NCBI GenBank assembly: GCA_026391455.1
Contig: JAPLEH010000020.1
Span: 1-52,967, forward strand
Source of the DNA: Bacteroidota bacterium
GTDB taxonomy: Bacteria > Bacteroidota > Bacteroidia > Chitinophagales > Chitinophagaceae
DNA length: 52,967 nucleotides
Reading direction: 5' to 3'
The translations under genes and the position numbers were made by a program. Of the stretch, positions 1-8,698 are shown piece after piece. The notes under the pieces are model-generated. The model searched no databases and was not told where the DNA came from. It saw only the letters and a list, made by a program, of their open reading frames with translations. Each line of letters begins with the position of its first letter. Positions within the stretch are counted from its first letter, which is position 1.

Positions 1-138
1 AAATCAAAGAGGAAGTGATGGCGTGGACAAATTGCAGAAATAATAAAATAAGTAAGATTAACTGGCAGTTCACCAATAGTGAAGCAAGGATTAAGCTCAA
101 GAAGTTATATCCGTCAATTTTAGATTAACTTAACACTA
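1..138 (+). mobile_element. Right end of an IS630-family insertion sequence (partial)
   Basis: The window opens inside an insertion sequence, shown by the IS630-type transposase C-terminus at 3-128. IS630 elements are known to insert at TA dinucleotides. The convergent FG-GAP reading frame keeps its own repeat pattern up to about position 135, so a TA at 137-138 is a plausible junction. The exact end is inferred, because the left end and the target-site copy lie outside the window. Confidence 0.65.
3..128 (+). CDS. IS630-family transposase, C-terminal fragment (5' end outside window)
   Basis: Frame 3 is open from the window edge to a TAA at 126-128 and encodes 41 residues. It contains INWQFTNSEARIKLKKLYP, which matches the conserved C-terminal tail of IS630-family DDE transposases common in Bacteroidota. 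The catalytic DDE residues would lie upstream, outside the window. Its stop overlaps the last nine bases of the convergent FG-GAP gene, so the host gene probably takes its stop codon from inside the element. The family call rests on recognising the tail only. Whether the complete transposase is intact cannot be judged here. Confidence 0.7.
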   Translation: MKEEVMAWTNCRNNKISKINWQFTNSEARIKLKKLYPSILD

Positions 139-3044
139 GTATTTACATAAACCGACATAATCAAACTATTACTAAATGGTATGATTATGTCTGCCTTTCC
201 ATCCCCGTTCACATCATCGATACCCAGTTTTTGTCCGGTGAATAAGATGAAAAAACTTACTGTTGGAGCAAAACTTAAGCTTCCCGGGGTACTTGTATTT
301 CTCGCTACAGAAAGTAAATTTCCTACAGAACCAAGAATATCAAGCTTACCATCACCATCAATATCAGCAAGGTTTACCCGTTGAGTGGAAAAACCTGACA
401 AATAAATAATGGAAGAAAATGAAATGGTGCCTGGTGTGCCCGTATTCAGACAAATGCCCAGTGGACCATTGATATGACTAAAGGCAAGGTCAGGTTTACC
501 ATCACCATCCAGATCTCCCACCTCTATGTCAGTCACACCGGAGGATGGCCCTCCAAACGTAGAGATATTAGTGTATTGTGGGAAAGAAGTATTGTTTATT
601 ACACCTCCATCCGGAAACGTGGGAATGAATGGAGAAATAGAATACCCTATCAGGTTGTTACCCAGGTTCAATACGCTGACCGGCTGATAAGTTGATCCGG
701 TGGGTACTGTTACAGTAAGCTGTGCAGCGCTTGCACTGGTAACAGTAGCTTTTGTGCTTCCGAAATATACCACATTATTTACTGGTACCGCATTAAAGTT
801 GGCTCCGTTTATAATTACTGAACTGCCAGGCGGACCAGATGTGGGCGTCAACGATGTAATAACTGGCGGAGGCGGAGATGTAAATACAAATCCGGATAAT
901 GTGGCAACACCTATAGGTGTGGTTACAACAACACTCCCTGAAGAACCTCCCGCTATTTCTGCTGTAATAGTAGTGGGAGATTGTACCGTAAAGGTCCTTG
1001 CTGCGGTGCCGCCAAAAGTAACTGCTGTTGCGCCGGTAAAATGATCTCCGTTGATAGTGACAACGGTTCCGGTGCCTGCAGCTGTGGGGGTAAAAGTATT
1101 AATAACCGGTACTATATAAATAAACCCGGGCAAATTACCCGTTCCAAAACCTGTAGTCACACTAACGCTTCCTGAAGCCCCTGTACCTACCACCGCCGTA
1201 ATTGTAGTTGCATTCACCACATTGAAAGAAGTGGCGGCCACACCACCGAACTTGACCGAAGTAGCTCCGGCAAAACCGGTGCCTGTTATAGTTACCGTAG
1301 TGCCGATACCTGCCGAAGTAGGCGTAAACGTAGAAATTACGGGCGGTGAGTTATGAATAAATCCTGCAAGCGAGGCAGTACCTAAAGGATTCGTTACCGT
1401 TACATTTCCGGAAGCTCCTGTGCCTACCATTGCACTGATGGTGTTGGTATTTACGATCCCAAAAGAAGCTGCGGGAATACCACCGAATGTAACAGATGTA
1501 ACACCGGTGAAATTAGATCCGTTAATAGTAACATTCGCATTTGTACCAGCCGATGTTGGTGAAAAGGATGTGATAGTAGGTGCTCCGGATTTATTCCTGA
1601 AAGCAGAAATTTTTTCTAGCGTAAACTCACCAATCACCAGATCTGGTTTACTGTCACCTTCGAGGTCACCCAGAAATAATGCGTATGGGGCAAATGAACT
1701 GAATACAGCATTAAAGCTGCTAAAGGAAAAAAAGGTTCCCGTAGTATTGTTCTGGTATAGTTGTGTTTGACCGGAGGAACTTCCCTGTACCGTCAATGCG
1801 ATGTCGGTCTTACCATCACCGTTGATATCGTTTACTGCAGCATGAAAACAGGTGTTTGATGCTGCGCCGCTTGTTACAGAGGTATTGAAGGCAAAAGAAA
1901 TAGTGCCAGGCGTACTGTTGTTTTTAAACAGTTGGGCACCACCTCCCGATCCATTGTTGATAACCACAATTAGGTCCATTTTTGAATCCTCATTAAGGTC
2001 ACCCATGGTAATCCCGTTGGGGTTATTTCCTGATCCGCAGGCGATATCAATACGGGGTGCCATTGTGATACTGCCAGCTATACTGGTATTGCGGTAAACA
2101 GAAAATGTATTGGATGTTTCATTGGTGAATGCTATATCCATTTTACCATCGCCATCGAAATCTCCACCAACAATGCTTTTGGGACCAAGCATAGTTGAAT
2201 AATCCACTTTCGCGGCAAATGAAATGTTTCCGGGAGTGCTTGTGTTTCTGAAAAAGGAAACTGTTTGGACAGTATTATTTAATGTCACCACATCCGGCTT
2301 TCCATCTCCATCGTAATCGCCAATCACAATACCAAACGTAGAGACCCCGGATGAAATATCCACTTTGGGTGCAAAACTGATCGTGCCTGGAGTACTGGTG
2401 TTTCTGAATACCGAGAAATTTAATCCTCCTATACTATTTGATACCATGTCTGTATTTCCATCCCCATCAATATCCCCGGATGCTATTGCGTAAGCGAGTG
2501 ATCCGGTGATATAATCCTGTTTTGAAGCAAATGAAATTGAACCTGGTGTGCTGGTATTTCGTAATACTGAAACCGACGCTGTACCTGCGGTAATATGATT
2601 GTTTGAAGTGGCGACATCACTTTTACCATCTCCATCAAAATCTGCAATTGTCATTCCATTGGGCCTGATTCCAGTGGTAAAATCCTGTTTGACATCGAAT
2701 GAACCCGAACTGATCTGACCGCCTCCGGAAAAAGTAAGGATAAATGGTTTGGAAGAATATGCAGTCAACCCATTTACATTTACCGTGATAAGATGATAAG
2801 ATGCACCGGCTGGTACTGTTACCGTAAGAGATGTGGCAGTGGCTGCAGTAACGGTTGCCCTTGCTGCGCCAAACAACACAATATTGCTGGTGGGGGTGGT
2901 ACTGAAATTGGCACCACTTATTGTAACGGGTGTTCCTACTGGTCCTGAGGTTGGGGAAAATGAACTGATAACCGGCTGTGCAGTTGTTACTATCGATAAT
3001 ATCAGGCCCGTTATAATCAACAGGAATTTCCGAAAGTCATCCAT
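120..3044 (-). CDS. Secreted TIG/FG-GAP (VCBS) repeat protein, probably truncated at its C-terminus
   Basis: A 974-residue exported protein with an N-terminal signal peptide (FLLIITGLILSIVTTAQ). Domain order: one IPT/TIG domain (about 24-105); about seven FG-GAP/VCBS repeats with calcium-loop motifs such as DFDGDGKSD and DIDGDGNTD (about 130-475); three TIG domains (about 487-735); a further TIG domain; then three more FG-GAP motifs. Such proteins are cell-surface or secreted adhesin-like beta-propellers, usually ending in a T9SS sorting domain. None is present here. The frame stops right after NTS, where earlier copies read NTSTPG, and the final residues VKLI and the stop lie in IS630 DNA. 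I infer that insertion removed the rest of the second propeller and the sorting domain, so the product may not be anchored. Substrate unknown. Confidence 0.85.
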   Translation of the reverse strand: MDDFRKFLLIITGLILSIVTTAQPVISSFSPTSGPVGTPVTISGANFSTTPTSNIVLFGAARATVTAATATSLTVTVPAGASYHLITVNVNGLTAYSSKPFILTFSGGGQISSGSFDVKQDFTTGIRPNGMTIADFDGDGKSDVATSNNHITAGTASVSVLRNTSTPGSISFASKQDYITGSLAYAIASGDIDGDGNTDMVSNSIGGLNFSVFRNTSTPGTISFAPKVDISSGVSTFGIVIGDYDGDGKPDVVTLNNTVQTVSFFRNTSTPGNISFAAKVDYSTMLGPKSIVGGDFDGDGKMDIAFTNETSNTFSVYRNTSIAGSITMAPRIDIACGSGNNPNGITMGDLNEDSKMDLIVVINNGSGGGAQLFKNNSTPGTISFAFNTSVTSGAASNTCFHAAVNDINGDGKTDIALTVQGSSSGQTQLYQNNTTGTFFSFSSFNAVFSSFAPYALFLGDLEGDSKPDLVIGEFTLEKISAFRNKSGAPTITSFSPTSAGTNANVTINGSNFTGVTSVTFGGIPAASFGIVNTNTISAMVGTGASGNVTVTNPLGTASLAGFIHNSPPVISTFTPTSAGIGTTVTITGTGFAGATSVKFGGVAATSFNVVNATTITAVVGTGASGSVSVTTGFGTGNLPGFIYIVPVINTFTPTAAGTGTVVTINGDHFTGATAVTFGGTAARTFTVQSPTTITAEIAGGSSGSVVVTTPIGVATLSGFVFTSPPPPVITSLTPTSGPPGSSVIINGANFNAVPVNNVVYFGSTKATVTSASAAQLTVTVPTGSTYQPVSVLNLGNNLIGYSISPFIPTFPDGGVINNTSFPQYTNISTFGGPSSGVTDIEVGDLDGDGKPDLAFSHINGPLGICLNTGTPGTISFSSIIYLSGFSTQRVNLADIDGDGKLDILGSVGNLLSVARNTSTPGSLSFAPTVSFFILFTGQKLGIDDVNGDGKADIIIPFSNSLIMSVYVNTSVKLI

Positions 3045-3067
3045 TTGCGGCTATTACTGAGTACTAA

Positions 3068-3105
3068 AATAAATAAATCCCGCCTTATAGCGGGATTTAT
3101 TTATT
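3068..3105 (-). terminator. Rho-independent terminator downstream of fusA
   Basis: Perfect 16-bp arms at 3068-3083 and 3090-3105 flank a six-base loop. The stem has a GC core (cccgc/gcggg) and AT-rich outer parts that give a T-rich tail on the minus strand. It lies 20 bases after the fusA stop and before the FG-GAP start, so it should separate the two minus-strand genes. Confidence 0.85.
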
Positions 3106-3125
3106 ATTTATAATTCGAGCTTGCA

Positions 3126-5270
3126 TTACGCACTCACTTTCCCCTTCACCTTCGCTATCACTTCTTCAGCGATGTTGTTGGGTGCGGGTGAATAGTGGGA
3201 GAACTCCATGGTAGAAGATGCACGACCAGAAGACAGTGAACGCAGTTGGGTTACATAACCAAACATTTCGCTCAGCGGTACTTTGGCCTTGATCACTTCT
3301 GCTCCGGCACGGGTATCCATCCCTTCGAGCATACCGCGGCGGCGGTTCAGGTCACCCGTTACATCACCCATGTACTGGGCGGGCGTGATTACTTCCACTT
3401 TCATGATCGGCTCAAGTAATACCGGCTTGGCTTTGCGGGCTGCCTCACGGAATCCCTGCTTGGCGCAAAGCTCGAACGACATAGAGTCAGAGTCCACCGC
3501 GTGGAAGCTTCCGTCGAATACACGGATCTTCATATTATCCACCGGGTAGCTGGCCAGTACACCAGTAGTCATTGATTGCTCAAATCCTTTCTGAATAGCC
3601 GGAACGAATTCACGGGGGATAGATCCACCGAAGAGATCGTTCACAAACTGATAGCTCTTATCAGGATTCTCTGCTTTCCATTCTGCATCCACCGGACCCA
3701 GGCTAAACTGGATATCGGCAAACTTACCACGACCACCGGTCTGCTTTTTCAACGTTTCACGGTGTTCAACAGTTGCATTGAATGCTTCTTTATAAGCCAC
3801 CTGGGGAGCACCCTGGTTTACTTCAACTTTAAATTCACGGCGCATACGATCGATGATAATCTCCAGGTGCAATTCACCCATTCCACGAAGGATGGTCTGA
3901 CCGGTATCTTCATCGGTATTTACACGCAGTGTAGGATCTTCTTCCACCAGTTTGGCAATAGCCATACCCATTTTATCCACGTCTGCCTGGGTTTTAGGTT
4001 CTACCGCTACCGCGATAACGGGCTCGGGGATAAACATATTCTCCAGGGTGATCGGATGGTTCTCATCGCAAAGGGTATCACCGGTTTTGATCTCTTTGAA
4101 ACCTACTGCCGCACCGATATCACCTGCTTCAATGAAATCGATGGGGTTTTGCTTATTCGCAAACATCTTCATGATACGGCTGATACGCTCTTTCTTTCCG
4201 CTTCTTACGTTCAGCACATAGGAACCAGCATCCAGGTGTCCTGAATAACACCGGAAGAATGCCAGACGACCTACAAACGGGTCGGTCATAATCTTAAAGG
4301 CCAGTGCAGAGAAAGGTGCTTTAGGGTCAGCTTTACGTGTTTCAGGTTCACCGCTGTCGGGGTTGGTACCCACGGTATCCGGGATGTCGATTGGTGAAGG
4401 CAGGTAACGGCATACCGCATCCAATGCAGTTTGCACACCTTTATTCTTGAAAGAAGAACCACACATCATCGGAACGATGCTAAGGTCAACCGTAGCTTTA
4501 CGGATGGCTTCATGCATTTCGTCTTCGGTGATGCTGTTGGGATCGTCAAAGAATTTTTCCATCAGCTTGTCATCGTATTCAGCAACGGCTTCTACCAGAT
4601 TGGCTCTCCATTCCTGAGCTTCTTCGAGCATATCAGCAGGTACATCGATCTCATCGAATGTCATACCTTCTGTTTCCATATGCCAGATGATTCCTTTCAT
4701 TTTGATCAGATCCACCACGCCTTTGAAATCGTCTTCAGCACCGATGGGTAACTGAAGCGGAACCGCTTTGGAACCGAGCATTTCTTTAACCTGCTTTACC
4801 ACCATCAGGAAGTCAGCACCAGCACGGTCCATTTTGTTTACGAATCCGATACGGGGTACACCATAACGGTTTGCCTGGCGCCATACTGTTTCTGATTGAG
4901 GCTCTACACCATCCACGGCAGAGAACAGGGCGATCAGACCATCGAGTACACGCATAGAACGTTCTACCTCTACGGTAAAGTCCACGTGACCCGGAGTATC
5001 AATGATATTAAATGAATATTTCTGTGTGTCGGCAGTGGCTTTACCTAATACGGTTGGGAAATTCCACTGACAGCTTACTGCTGCAGAAGTAATGGTAATA
5101 CCTCTTTCTTTTTCCTGCTCCATCCAGTCGGTAGTGGCGGCACCATCGTGCACCTCACCAATACGGTGAATCATACCGGTATAACGGAGTATACGTTCCG
5201 TTGTGGTGGTCTTACCCGCATCGATGTGAGCGGCAATACCAAAGTTTCGCTGAAATTTTAAATCTGCCAT
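3126..5270 (-). CDS. fusA: Translation elongation factor G
   Basis: A 714-residue GTPase, normal length for EF-G, which catalyses ribosomal translocation and assists ribosome recycling. Visible G motifs are AHIDAGKTT (P-loop, from residue 14), DTPGHVDF (G3) and NKMD (G4). The switch I stretch [12 protein letters not shown] and the EF-G domains II-V follow through [10 protein letters not shown] to the C-terminal region [20 protein letters not shown]. The gene stands alone between terminators. The rpsL-rpsG genes that usually precede fusA are not adjacent; a cupin gene lies upstream on the other strand. It is close enough to canonical bacterial EF-G to be the main factor, but a paralogue elsewhere cannot be excluded. 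ATG start; no Shine-Dalgarno, as is normal for the phylum. Confidence 0.97.
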   Translation of the reverse strand: MADLKFQRNFGIAAHIDAGKTTTTERILRYTGMIHRIGEVHDGAATTDWMEQEKERGITITSAAVSCQWNFPTVLGKATADTQKYSFNIIDTPGHVDFTVEVERSMRVLDGLIALFSAVDGVEPQSETVWRQANRYGVPRIGFVNKMDRAGADFLMVVKQVKEMLGSKAVPLQLPIGAEDDFKGVVDLIKMKGIIWHMETEGMTFDEIDVPADMLEEAQEWRANLVEAVAEYDDKLMEKFFDDPNSITEDEMHEAIRKATVDLSIVPMMCGSSFKNKGVQTALDAVCRYLPSPIDIPDTVGTNPDSGEPETRKADPKAPFSALAFKIMTDPFVGRLAFFRCYSGHLDAGSYVLNVRSGKKERISRIMKMFANKQNPIDFIEAGDIGAAVGFKEIKTGDTLCDENHPITLENMFIPEPVIAVAVEPKTQADVDKMGMAIAKLVEEDPTLRVNTDEDTGQTILRGMGELHLEIIIDRMRREFKVEVNQGAPQVAYKEAFNATVEHRETLKKQTGGRGKFADIQFSLGPVDAEWKAENPDKSYQFVNDLFGGSIPREFVPAIQKGFEQSMTTGVLASYPVDNMKIRVFDGSFHAVDSDSMSFELCAKQGFREAARKAKPVLLEPIMKVEVITPAQYMGDVTGDLNRRRGMLEGMDTRAGAEVIKAKVPLSEMFGYVTQLRSLSSGRASSTMEFSHYSPAPNNIAEEVIAKVKGKVSA

Positions 5271-5776
5271 GACTGTTGTTTATTTTAGAATTTTGTCCCG
5301 ATAGCTATCGGGGTTGTTATTTGTTTAATTTTAAAATTATTGTTTGAGCATCGTCCGGTTCGGTGTTGTGTTCCTTATGTTTCCTGCCTTCCGGGAGGAT
5401 CACTCATTTCGTTATGCTGTCCGTTGATCGAGATATATTGTAAAAGAAAATCGTAAGGCCTGTTGGCCTCAGCATTCCCCCTTGAATTCCCTTGGCAGGG
5501 CGGGGGTAATATGGTAGATCAGACTCTCATAGAAAGCCACTTGAAGAAAGCCCTGAACACCCGTTGATCTGATTCACATATAGCTTTCCTAATGGCGGCG
5601 CAAAGGTAAGGAGTTTTATGGAATTTTAAAAGATTTTAGGGGACTGTTTATAGATTGATTTTCAATCTGCTATATTCAGAATTGTTGATCATTGATCCGA
5701 TTACCTTTCTCCGGGCTATTCACCGGTACACATGCATTTTGAAACCAAAAACTCATTTTTGCCGTATAATTCAGCT
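5271..5776 (-). promoter_or_regulatory. fusA promoter and long untranslated leader region
   Basis: About 500 bases without a convincing gene. A consensus -7 box TACCTTTG on the minus strand (5608-5601) would start transcription near 5595 and give fusA a leader of roughly 320 nt. The leader has short inverted repeats, for example aggcc/ggcct near 5457-5470, and the palindrome at 5297-5312. No known riboswitch was recognised. The plus-strand part near 5700-5776 carries the likely promoter of the cupin gene. Confidence 0.5.
5297..5312. repeat. Perfect 16-bp palindrome CCCGATAGCTATCGGG
   Basis: A perfect self-complementary 16-mer in the fusA 5' leader. From memory, this palindrome recurs in intergenic DNA of many Bacteroidota. 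It has no poly-T tail on either strand, so it is not an obvious terminator. Its role is unknown. Confidence 0.7.
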
Positions 5777-6319
5777 ATGGAACGTACTATCTATAACCCC
5801 ATTCAAAAAGACAGTGTCACATTTCTAAAAACCGCTGCCGATACGCAGGGCGAATACACCCTGGTGGAAGTAGAACTGGCGGATGGCGGTGGTGTGGGTC
5901 TTCACTATCATAAAACCTATTCGGAAAAATTTGATTGCCTGGAAGGAGAATTACAGGTAAAGGCCGGAAAGATCCTGCACTCCCTTGGACCGGGGCAAAG
6001 CATTACTGCGGAGCCCAACATCAACCATCTCTTTCGCAACAGGAGCGGAAAGCCTTGCCGGTTCCGGGTGGAATTACGACCCGCAAGCCGGGGCTTTGAG
6101 CAGTCGTTGCAGATCAGTTATGGTTTGGCAAGAGATGGTAAATGCAGGCCTAATGGTTTTCCAAAAGATAAACTGGCATTGGCCTGGTTGTTTGATATCA
6201 GCGAAAGTAATCTCCCGGGGTGGAGGAGTGTATTTGAATTTATTTTAAGAGCTCAGGCTAAGCAAGCAAGGAAAATAGGAGTCGACAAAAAACTAATTGA
6301 AGAGTATGTAAAATTCTGA
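5777..6319 (+). CDS. Cupin domain protein
   Basis: A 180-residue single-domain cupin, likely cytoplasmic (no signal peptide). Cupin motif 1 is visible as HYHKTYSEKFDCLEGEL, giving two His and one Glu as likely metal ligands, and motif 2 as PNINHLFRNRSGKPCRF with a further His. The C-terminal third is helical and Lys/Arg-rich. Members of this family range from sugar isomerases and dioxygenases to sensors, so no reaction can be assigned. An upstream in-frame ATG at 5732 exists. I prefer 5777 because a near-consensus -7 box (CATTTTTG, about 5750-5757) lies between the two and the conserved-looking sequence begins at MERTIYNP. Monocistronic, divergent from fusA. Confidence 0.7.
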   Translation: MERTIYNPIQKDSVTFLKTAADTQGEYTLVEVELADGGGVGLHYHKTYSEKFDCLEGELQVKAGKILHSLGPGQSITAEPNINHLFRNRSGKPCRFRVELRPASRGFEQSLQISYGLARDGKCRPNGFPKDKLALAWLFDISESNLPGWRSVFEFILRAQAKQARKIGVDKKLIEEYVKF

Positions 6320-6391
6320 TTGTGCTTGCCCCGTAAATTCCCATCTTCCGTAACTTGCTGTCTTCAAATAAAACCAAACAAAAACCACACA

Positions 6392-6841
6392 ATGAAAAAG
6401 GGATTTTTATTTTTATCGGTACTTCTGTTTACGGCGGGTGTTTCTATCGCGCAGAAAAAAGGAAAGAGCAGCAATGCCATTCCATTTACTGTTGCTAAAA
6501 ATTACTTTGTATCCAATACTTTTCAACAGGGTATGCTGACTAATCCGGCTATCTATTCTCAGGCAGAATTTGATGCAATATTCGGAGCAGCAACTGTAAA
6601 GGGAAAGAATGGCGCTCCTACTGCTATTGATTTCAGCAAACAATATGTAATCGCCGTTATTCCTCCTGCTACAGATAAAGCCCCAACACTAAAAGCGGTT
6701 AGCCTAACGAAGAGTGGAGATATAATCACCCTGAAATATTCATATAAAGAAGGAGCAAAGCTCACCTATACATCCCAACCCTATTTGTTGCTGGTGGTAG
6801 ATGCTAAATACAAAGGCACTGTGCGTACGCTAAAGATCTGA
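6392..6841 (+). CDS. Small secreted protein of unknown function
   Basis: 149 residues with a clear signal peptide (MKKGFLFLSVLLFTAGVSIAQ, residues 1-21). The mature part has the order of a small beta-rich domain: an acidic turn near QAEFDAIFG, then YVIAVIPPATDK, TLKAVSLTKSGDIITLKYSY and YLLLVVDAKYKGTVRTLKI. This layout resembles the PrcB C-terminal type of protease-inhibitor-like domain, but I could not confirm that and give it low weight. A longer frame starting at 6320 would put non-signal sequence before the signal peptide, so the ATG at 6392 is chosen. It is followed by a strong terminator and stands alone. Confidence 0.7.
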   Translation: MKKGFLFLSVLLFTAGVSIAQKKGKSSNAIPFTVAKNYFVSNTFQQGMLTNPAIYSQAEFDAIFGAATVKGKNGAPTAIDFSKQYVIAVIPPATDKAPTLKAVSLTKSGDIITLKYSYKEGAKLTYTSQPYLLLVVDAKYKGTVRTLKI

Positions 6842-6871
6842 CACCCATTCCAATAATCGTATCTGTATTTT

Positions 6872-6907
6872 CCGGCCTGCCCTGCTACCTGGGCAGGCCG
6901 GTTTTTT
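6872..6907 (+). terminator. Rho-independent terminator
   Basis: Perfect 11-bp arms ccggcctgccc (6872-6882) and gggcaggccgg (6891-6901) with an eight-base loop, followed by TTTTTT. It ends the small secreted gene on the plus strand, 31 bases after its stop. Confidence 0.9.
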
Positions 6908-7130
6908 ATTTCGATTATATCAATTAAAGAAAATGGGTATTACCGTTTCAGCGCATGTAAACGGATGACAATACAAAAACATTATACCCAAGATTCCGGA
7001 CAGCTAACAGTGGCTATTATATTTTATTTCTCCATGCAATCTACTGATGCATATGGCCCCCTCCTGCACTTGTACAACAGGGGATTGTCTCAAATCAGGG
7101 GCATTGTTAAGCAATAGCTGCTTCGCTAAA
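6908..7130. other. Intergenic stretch with no recognised feature
   Basis: Lies between two converging transcription units, each with its own terminator. I see no ORF with coding character, no RNA gene and no clear repeat in it. Confidence 0.5.
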
Positions 7131-7164
7131 AAAAGGGCTTTCATTTTTCAATGAAAGCCCTTTT
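7131..7164 (-). terminator. Rho-independent terminator of the OmpA-family gene
   Basis: Perfect 14-bp arms aaaagggctttcat (7131-7144) and its complement (7151-7164) around a six-base loop. On the minus strand the stem is followed by a run of T. It lies 26 bases beyond the stop of the OmpA-family gene. Confidence 0.9.
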
Positions 7165-7190
7165 CTATAGCAAGCAATTGGTTCTATTGA

Positions 7191-8534
7191 TTATTTATAA
7201 TAGCTCAGTTTCAGTTCTGAACGACGGTTCTGCTGACGACCAGTTGCGGTTTTATTATCAGCGATTGGCATGGTTTCACCATGTCCCTGAGCTGTGATGC
7301 GGCTTTCATCGATGCCTTTGCTTACCAGATAAGTTTTCACCGCATTGGCACGGTTATCACTTAAAGTCTGGTTCTTGTCATCAGCACCTACGTTGTCGGT
7401 ATGCCCGTCAATTGCGAGGCTCATTGCGGGATTATCTTTCATAATCTGGGCCACTTCATTCAAACCTTTATATGATTTAGTTTGGAGTTTGGCGCTTCCA
7501 GTTACGAAAAGGATATTCTTAGCAGCTACATCTACTTTCTTTTTGATCTCTTCCGGAATAATGGGGCAACCAAAATTCTCTTTGGGACCAGGGATCGTTA
7601 CGCATTTATCTTCTTCATCGTTGGTACCATCGTTATCAGTATCAGGTATCGGGCATCCCTGGTAACGGGCATATCCGAATACAGTGGGGCATTTATCTTC
7701 TTCGTCGTTGATGCCGTCTTTATCGGTATCAGGTATGGGGCATCCCTGGTAACGGGCCAGACCTGGTACAGTGGGGCATTTATCTTCTTCATCGTTGATA
7801 CCATCTTTATCGGTATCAGGTATGGGACATCCCTGGTAACGGGCCAGACCTGGTACAGTGGGACATTTATCTTCTGTATCAATGATACCATCTTTATCTG
7901 TATCAGCAGGCGGTGGCGGTGGGGGTGGCGGAGGAATTACTTTGGGTTCCTTTTTCTTACCCAGTCTGCCGGCAAAGCCGATGCTATGCTGAAAATGGTA
8001 GTTGGCAGTTTCTGTAGTAAGCGGCACACGGTATGTTGAATTAACCACCATATACGCTTCATCCAGGAAACGAATTTTCAAACCAAGACCAAGTGGCATA
8101 GTGGCACCATAATATACTTTGTATTTATGAGCACTTACTCCGAGGTTGATATAAGGCTGAAACCAGTATTTATCAGATACCATTTTCAGGTGCAGGTTGG
8201 CAGATCCTTCCAGCAAGAGTTCGTTATCACTAAATGCTTTATTAGGCATGGGGTACTTAATAAAAGAACCGCCTAATGTTCCTGCCCAATCAACATGCTT
8301 GCTGATACCTTTTGAATAGGTAATAGATATACCGGGAGTCATGTCACGCAGCTTGGCAAAAGACCTGTCTGCAAGTACTTTACTCAGCGAAGTAGTGCGT
8401 ATTCTGTCAGGAGTGGCAAAGTCATTCACAAAAAAATTAATGCCCAGTGTTTTGGGGCTTACTTCATCGCTTTGCCCATAAGTGGCGGGTACGATCAGAT
8501 ACAGCGCAAACAATGCTGATAATATCTTCTTCAT
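7191..8534 (-). CDS. OmpA-family outer membrane protein with TSP type 3 repeats
   Basis: 447 residues. A signal peptide (MKKILSALFALYLIVPATYG) precedes an eight-strand-type N-terminal beta-barrel region (about 30-200), then a run of nine prolines. Next come four calcium-binding thrombospondin type 3 repeats of 29 residues (DTDKDGINDEEDKCPTVPG type), then a C-terminal OmpA peptidoglycan-binding domain with the hallmark DGHTDNVGADDKNQTLSDNR and GHGETMPIADN. The protein should tether the outer membrane to peptidoglycan. A frame extending to 8564 begins with TTG and carries extra residues before the signal peptide, so the ATG at 8534 is used. A -7 box (TATTTTTG) lies 27 bases upstream. It precedes the L,D-transpeptidase in the window, but the two genes are not co-transcribed in the sense of this gene leading. 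Confidence 0.92.
   Translation of the reverse strand: MKKILSALFALYLIVPATYGQSDEVSPKTLGINFFVNDFATPDRIRTTSLSKVLADRSFAKLRDMTPGISITYSKGISKHVDWAGTLGGSFIKYPMPNKAFSDNELLLEGSANLHLKMVSDKYWFQPYINLGVSAHKYKVYYGATMPLGLGLKIRFLDEAYMVVNSTYRVPLTTETANYHFQHSIGFAGRLGKKKEPKVIPPPPPPPPPADTDKDGIIDTEDKCPTVPGLARYQGCPIPDTDKDGINDEEDKCPTVPGLARYQGCPIPDTDKDGINDEEDKCPTVFGYARYQGCPIPDTDNDGTNDEEDKCVTIPGPKENFGCPIIPEEIKKKVDVAAKNILFVTGSAKLQTKSYKGLNEVAQIMKDNPAMSLAIDGHTDNVGADDKNQTLSDNRANAVKTYLVSKGIDESRITAQGHGETMPIADNKTATGRQQNRRSELKLSYYK
7556..7904 (-). repeat. Four 87-bp repeats encoding TSP3 calcium-binding units
   Basis: Four consecutive 29-codon units inside the OmpA-family gene. Units 2 and 3 are nearly identical at DNA level; unit 4 is the most divergent (CVTIPGPKENFGCP). 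Near-identical units allow copy-number change by slippage or recombination. Confidence 0.85.
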
Positions 8535-8561
8535 AAAGAGATAGTTTGGTTTAAAACTGGA

Positions 8562-8569
8562 CAAAAATA
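8562..8569 (-). promoter_or_regulatory. -7 promoter box of the OmpA-family gene
   Basis: TATTTTTG on the minus strand matches the Bacteroidota TAnnTTTG consensus and lies 27 bases before the ATG at 8534. No good -33 TTG is visible at the usual spacing. Confidence 0.5.
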
Positions 8570-8698
8570 ACGGGTAAGTTCAATATCCTGAAATAAATTA
8601 TTATCTTATTATCACCTTAATATTCACGGTTTTGGGGGCATTTTGGTAAGGGGTAGTCTGAAATGGTCATTTGGGAGTTTTCCCTTAGCGCCTGCCGC

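Noticed and set aside
3576-4244. 222-codon ORF on the plus strand opposite fusA
   Set aside because: It is a shadow of the fusA reading frame; its protein has no recognisable domain and no promoter.
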